From JAOUEA01 sp040511595 (GTDB lineage Bacteria; Actinomycetota; UBA4738; HRBIN12), in the NCBI GenBank assembly GCA_040511595.1, contig JBEVGU010000163.1, forward strand, positions 1-7,765: DNA of 7,765 nt, in the 5' to 3' direction. The notes below the pieces were generated by a model. The model saw nothing but the letters and a program-made list of their open reading frames with translations. It ran no database searches and had not been told where the DNA came from. Positions within the stretch are counted from its first letter, which is position 1; each line of letters starts with the position of its first letter. Of this stretch, positions 5,109 to 7,765 are shown in pieces. A program made the translations under genes and the position numbers.

Positions 5109-5594
5109 ATGGAGAAGGCCAGGCAGAGGATCACCCCGTTCCTGTGGTTCGACGACCAGGCCGAGGAGGCCGCGGAGTTCTATGTCTCGCTGTTCGAGGA
5201 TTCCGAGATCACGGAGATGACGCGGTACCCGGAAGGGAGCCCCGGCCCCACCGGTCAGGTGATGACCGTGAACTTCAAGCTGGCGGGTCAGGAGTACACC
5301 GCGCTGAACGGCGGGCCGCACTTCCCGTTCACCGAGGCGTTCTCGCTGTCCGTGAGCTGCAAGGACCAAGACGAGGTCGACCGCTACTGGGCGCAGCTGA
5401 CCGAAGGCGGCGAAGAGGGGCAATGCGGCTGGCTCAAGGACCGGTTCGGGCTGAGCTGGCAGATCAACCCCGACCGACTGGGCGAGCTGCTGAGCGACCC
5501 CGACCCCGCGAGGGCGCAGGCAGCCATGCAGGCGATGCTGCAGATGCAGAAGATCGAGATCAAGACGCTCGAGGACGCGGCGGACGCCGCATGA
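5109..5594 (+). CDS. PhnB-like VOC protein (3-demethylubiquinone methyltransferase-type domain, PF06983)
   Basis: A 161-residue protein with the full PhnB-like signature: ITPFLWFDDQAEEAAEFYVS (8-27), then VMTVNFKLAGQEYTALNGGP (51-70) with HFPF, SLSVSCKDQDEVDRYWAQLT (79-98), and GGEEGQCGWLKDRFGLSWQI (100-119). The C-terminal helix AAMQAMLQMQKIEIKTLEDA (138-157) is usual in the family. Despite the historical Pfam name, these proteins have a glyoxalase fold and no methyltransferase motif. Their activity is mostly unknown. An AGGGAGGA site precedes ATG 5109. It follows the SRPBCC stop by 43 nt and overlaps the next gene by ATGA (5591-5594), so it sits in the ArsR operon. Family certain, reaction unknown. 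Confidence 0.92.
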   Translation: MEKARQRITPFLWFDDQAEEAAEFYVSLFEDSEITEMTRYPEGSPGPTGQVMTVNFKLAGQEYTALNGGPHFPFTEAFSLSVSCKDQDEVDRYWAQLTEGGEEGQCGWLKDRFGLSWQINPDRLGELLSDPDPARAQAAMQAMLQMQKIEIKTLEDAADAA

Positions 5595-6019
5595 CCGAGC
5601 GAGGAGGTTACCGACTCGATCTGAAGCTCGAGCTGGTGCCGGTTCCCGTCTCAGACGTGGACCGCGCGAAGACCTTCTACACCGAGCAGGTGGGCTTCGT
5701 CGTCGACGTCGACCGCGCGCCCAGCGACGATTTCCGCATCGTGCAACTGACGCCTCCCGGGTCGGCCTGCTCGATCTTGATCGGCACGGGCACGATCGAC
5801 ACGGCGCCGGGCTCCGTGCGGGGCGTCCTGCTCGTCGTCGACGACATCGCGGCCGCTCGCGGCGAGCTCGCCGATAGAGGTCTCGACATCAGCCCGGTCC
5901 GTCACTTCGAAGATGGCGAGTGGGCCGACGGGAAGGGCGGGGACTGGAACTCGTTCGCCTTCTTCGAGGACCCCGACGGCAACAGCTGGGCCCTGCAGGA
6001 ACGCCCGGCGGACGATTGA
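5591..6019 (+). CDS. VOC (glyoxalase-fold) family protein, last gene of the ArsR operon
   Basis: A 142-residue single VOC domain. Module one reads LKLELVPVPVSDVDRAKTFY (11-30) with TEQVGFVVDVD, followed by VRGVLLVVDDIAAARGELAD (77-96). The closing strand SFAFFEDPDGNSWALQE (121-137) carries the DPDGN signature and the terminal Glu (E137), a usual metal-ligand position. The first strand has no His (LELVPVPVSD), so the ligand set is incomplete or different. The ATG overlaps the PhnB-like stop (ATGA), and no independent ribosome site is obvious, so translation is probably coupled. An IGTG plus HFEDGEWADGKGGDWN loop region could shape the ligand pocket. The stop lies 33 bp from the convergent DUF1905 gene, with no clear terminator between them. 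Substrate unknown. Confidence 0.9.
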   Translation: MTERGGYRLDLKLELVPVPVSDVDRAKTFYTEQVGFVVDVDRAPSDDFRIVQLTPPGSACSILIGTGTIDTAPGSVRGVLLVVDDIAAARGELADRGLDISPVRHFEDGEWADGKGGDWNSFAFFEDPDGNSWALQERPADD

Positions 6020-6052
6020 CGGCCTCCCGAAGCGATCGGTCGAGCGGCTCTG

Positions 6053-6502
6053 TCAGCGAGCGCGGCGCTCGTGCAGCATCGTGACCGATTTCTCGATGCG
6101 CCTTTGCCGGGTCTCGGGGGTCTTGGCGCCCTCGATCGAGAGTACGTGCCATCGTTGTTTGCTGTACGACAGGCCGCGGAAGAACGCGTCGGCCCCGGCG
6201 TCCTTCGCGAGCGCCTCCGCCAGGTCCGGCGGCACCTCGATCAGGCGTGGCTCGGTATCGAGCTCGACGACGACGTCCACCACGTCGCCCGCGGCGACAC
6301 CCTCGGAATCACGGACTTCGGCGCTCACCCCGAGCATGAACCGTCCACCCATCGAGGCGACGCTGCTGCGATAGGTGTGGCCACCGATCGTCGCGCGCAC
6401 CTTGGGGTGCCTGCCGTCCCCGAGGCCCTCGACGACCTCCGCCGGTACCTCCACGCCGGTTGCGGTCTTCCCGGATCGCTCGACCGTCGCACGGAACTTC
6501 AT
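6053..6502 (-). CDS. DUF1905 / YdeI-OmdA-like protein
   Basis: A 149-residue two-part protein. Residues 1-84 are a small beta-barrel of the DUF1905 type: MKFRATVERSGKTATGVEVP, then VRATIGGHTYRSSVASMGGR and a 'VSAEVRDSEGVAAGDVVDVV' strand. Residues about 90-145 match the YdeI/OmpD-associated region: VPPDLAEALAKDAGADAFFR, then 'LSYSKQRWHVLSI' and KTPETRQRRIEKSVTML. This second region is sometimes labelled bacteriocin-protection, a weak functional label. ATG 6502 is chosen because GGGGAGGA lies 6 nt upstream. An in-frame ATG at 6535 overlaps the response-regulator stop as ATGA but lacks a ribosome site; it would add 11 residues. The gene lies 29 nt after the response regulator, so it is probably in the same transcript. 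Function unknown. Confidence 0.87.
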   Translation of the reverse strand: MKFRATVERSGKTATGVEVPAEVVEGLGDGRHPKVRATIGGHTYRSSVASMGGRFMLGVSAEVRDSEGVAAGDVVDVVVELDTEPRLIEVPPDLAEALAKDAGADAFFRGLSYSKQRWHVLSIEGAKTPETRQRRIEKSVTMLHERRAR

Positions 6503-6508
6503 CTCGCT

Positions 6509-6516
6509 TCCTCCCC
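6509..6516 (-). promoter_or_regulatory. Ribosome-binding site that fixes the DUF1905 gene start
   Basis: GGGGAGGA on the minus strand ends 6 nt before ATG 6502. It outweighs the alternative ATG 6535 that overlaps the preceding stop codon. Confidence 0.65.
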
Positions 6517-6531
6517 TGTCGTCCGAACCCG

Positions 6532-7197
6532 TCATCCGAGCCAGCCGGGGCGCACCAGGCCCGACTCGTAGGCGATCACCACGAGCTGGGCGCGGTCGCG
6601 CGCCCGGAGCTTGCCCATCGCGCGGCTCACGTGCGTCTTGGCCGTGGCCGGGCTCACGACCAGGCGCTCGGCGATGCCCTCGTTCGAGAGTCCTTCGGCC
6701 ACCAACGCCACGACCTCGCGTTCCCGGTCGGTCAGCTCGTCGAGGCGCTCGGCCGACTGCGGCTCCTTGGCTCGCGCCGCGAACTCCCCGATCAGTTGCT
6801 TGGTCACACTCGGTGAGAGCAGCGCCTCGCCTCCGGCCACAACGCGTACGGCCTGGACGAGCTCGTCCGGTTCTGTGTCCTTCACCAGGAACCCGCTCGC
6901 GCCGGCGCGGATCGCCTCGAACACGTACTCGTCGAGGCCGAAGGTCGTGAGGATCACGACCCGGACGCCAAAGGACCGGTCGTCGGCCACGATCCGCCGG
7001 GTCGCCTCCAGGCCGTCGACCCCCGGCATGCGGATGTCCATCATCACCAGATCGGGCGTGAGCTCGACGGCCAACCGCGCGGCGTCCTCGCCGTCGCCTG
7101 CCTCCCCGACGACCTCGATGTCCTCCTGTGCGTCGAGCAGCGACCGGAAGCCGGCGCGCACGAGCGCCTGGTCGTCCGCCAGGACGACCCTGATCAT
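6532..7197 (-). CDS. NarL/LuxR-family response regulator
   Basis: A 221-residue two-domain regulator. The receiver domain (about 1-118) has the acidic pair D8/D9 in VVLADDQ, the phosphoacceptor D54 in LVMMDIRMPGVDG, the switch threonines T84/T85 in VILTTF, and the conserved lysine K106 in GFLVKD. All are present, so it should be phosphorylatable. A linker leads to a LuxR-type helix-turn-helix (about 153-215): LTDREREVVALVAEGLSNEG, then IAERLVVSPATAKTHVSRAM. ATG 7197 is preferred because AGGGCGG (7206-7212) is 8 nt upstream; GTG 7203 would be too close. Such regulators normally have a histidine kinase gene next to them. Here the upstream neighbour, 31 nt away, is a class III cyclase, and the downstream one is DUF1905. 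The kinase must be elsewhere or outside the window. Targets unknown. Confidence 0.94.
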   Translation of the reverse strand: MIRVVLADDQALVRAGFRSLLDAQEDIEVVGEAGDGEDAARLAVELTPDLVMMDIRMPGVDGLEATRRIVADDRSFGVRVVILTTFGLDEYVFEAIRAGASGFLVKDTEPDELVQAVRVVAGGEALLSPSVTKQLIGEFAARAKEPQSAERLDELTDREREVVALVAEGLSNEGIAERLVVSPATAKTHVSRAMGKLRARDRAQLVVIAYESGLVRPGWLG

Positions 7198-7228
7198 CGG
7201 CACATCCGCCCTGAGCTCATCGTGATCC

Positions 7229-7765
7229 TCACCCCGCGGGATCGGCGACCGCGAACAGCCGCCATCGATCCGGCACGCCCTTGAGCGCGTGCTCGCCGCG
7301 ATCGGCGAACCCGATGCCAGAGCCGGCCACGAGATCGCGGACGGTGCTCGAGACGACCACGTCGCCGGCCTCGCCCTCGGCCGCGACGCGGGACCCGATG
7401 TTCACGGCGATGCCGCCCACGTCGTCGCCGCGACGCTCGACCTCGCCGGAGTGCAGCCCGATGCGCACCTCGAGGCCCACGCCGCGCAGCCGGACCCGGA
7501 TCGCGACGGCGCAGCGGATCGCGCGGGCCGGCGCATCGAACAGCGCGAGGAACCCGTCGCCCGTGGTCTTGATCTCGCGACCACCGTGTGCCTCGAGCTC
7601 CGTGCGCACGAGCTCGTCGTGGCGGTCGAGCACGTCGCGCCAGTTGCGGTCACCCACCTCGGCCGCTCGTTCGGTCGAGGCGACGATGTCGCTGAACATC
7701 ACCGTGGCGAGGAACCGGTCGGCGTCCGAGCCCGACGGGAACGCCGGCGCCGCTCCGTCGGAGAG
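7229..7765 (-). CDS. Class III adenylate/guanylate cyclase catalytic domain, 5' end outside window
   Basis: The frame is open from the window edge to TGA 7229-7231 (178 residues visible). After a Pro/Ser/Asp-rich linker (1-16) comes RFLATVMFSDIVASTERAAE, the standard start of a class III cyclase domain. Catalytic positions are all present: metal Asp D26 (FSDIV), purine-selecting Lys K66 and second metal Asp D70 (EIKTTGDGF), second base-selecting Asp D115 (DDVGGIAVN), and transition-state Asn N122 and Arg R126 (VNIGSR). Lys plus Asp predicts ATP as substrate, giving cAMP. The linker indicates that the domain is C-terminal to something else, often an alpha/beta hydrolase, transporter-like or AAA domain in actinobacteria. 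Here that part is unseen. GTG 7702 is internal. It ends 31 nt before the response regulator, suggesting co-transcription. Confidence 0.92.
   Translation of the reverse strand, partial: LSDGAAPAFPSGSDADRFLATVMFSDIVASTERAAEVGDRNWRDVLDRHDELVRTELEAHGGREIKTTGDGFLALFDAPARAIRCAVAIRVRLRGVGLEVRIGLHSGEVERRGDDVGGIAVNIGSRVAAEGEAGDVVVSSTVRDLVAGSGIGFADRGEHALKGVPDRWRLFAVADPAG

Noticed and set aside
6020..6052. Bidirectional terminator between the convergent VOC and DUF1905 genes
   Set aside because: No inverted repeat or T-tract found in the 33-bp gap.
1..7765. CRISPR array, tRNA, rRNA, transposase, phage or toxin-antitoxin genes
   Set aside because: No regularly spaced repeats, cloverleaf-like sequence, transposase motifs or toxin-antitoxin pair seen on either strand.

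Overview
The window is GC-rich (about two thirds G+C by eye), densely packed with short genes, has strong GGAGG-type ribosome sites, and encodes an F420-type nitroreductase-fold protein and an ABC-2-like permease of a kind common in actinobacteria. This suggests a soil-type actinobacterial chromosome, probably from an uncultured lineage. The organism assignment is inference. I see no rRNA, tRNA, insertion sequence, phage gene or CRISPR array.

Layout. 1-385 (+): 3' end of a probable ABC-transporter permease, convergent with a VOC (glyoxalase-fold) gene at 405-794 (-). Divergent from that is a deazaflavin-dependent (Ddn-like) oxidoreductase at 899-1342 (+) that looks leaderless. From 2693 down to about 1399 (-) lies a decaying three-gene row: an intact dihydrofolate-reductase-like gene, a DUF1579-like gene broken by one missing base in a C-run, and only the first ~31 codons of an alpha/beta hydrolase with an intact ribosome site. 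From 2812 to 3456 (+) is a small zinc-ribbon gene followed by a DUF1801 gene. A further VOC gene stands at 3670-4050 (+).

The best-defined unit is 4117-6019 (+): a near-consensus promoter (TTGACA, 18-bp spacer, TATAAC) overlapped by an AT-rich imperfect palindrome, then ArsR-family repressor, SRPBCC/AHSA1-like protein, PhnB-like VOC protein and a second VOC protein. The first two and last two genes overlap by ATGA. It reads as an autoregulated four-gene operon of small ligand-binding or enzymatic proteins whose substrate is unknown.

The right end (6053-7765, -) is a second gene row: the C-terminal catalytic part of a class III nucleotide cyclase (5' end outside the window), a NarL/LuxR-type response regulator with no histidine kinase beside it in the window, and a DUF1905/YdeI-like protein.

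Overall this is an accessory, stress- or small-molecule-oriented neighbourhood. All families are recognisable. The points worth following are the ArsR operon and its operator, the cyclase-response regulator pairing, and signs of gene decay. I did not find convincing evidence of a wholly new system. No stretch over 300 bases lacks a gene or gene remnant.
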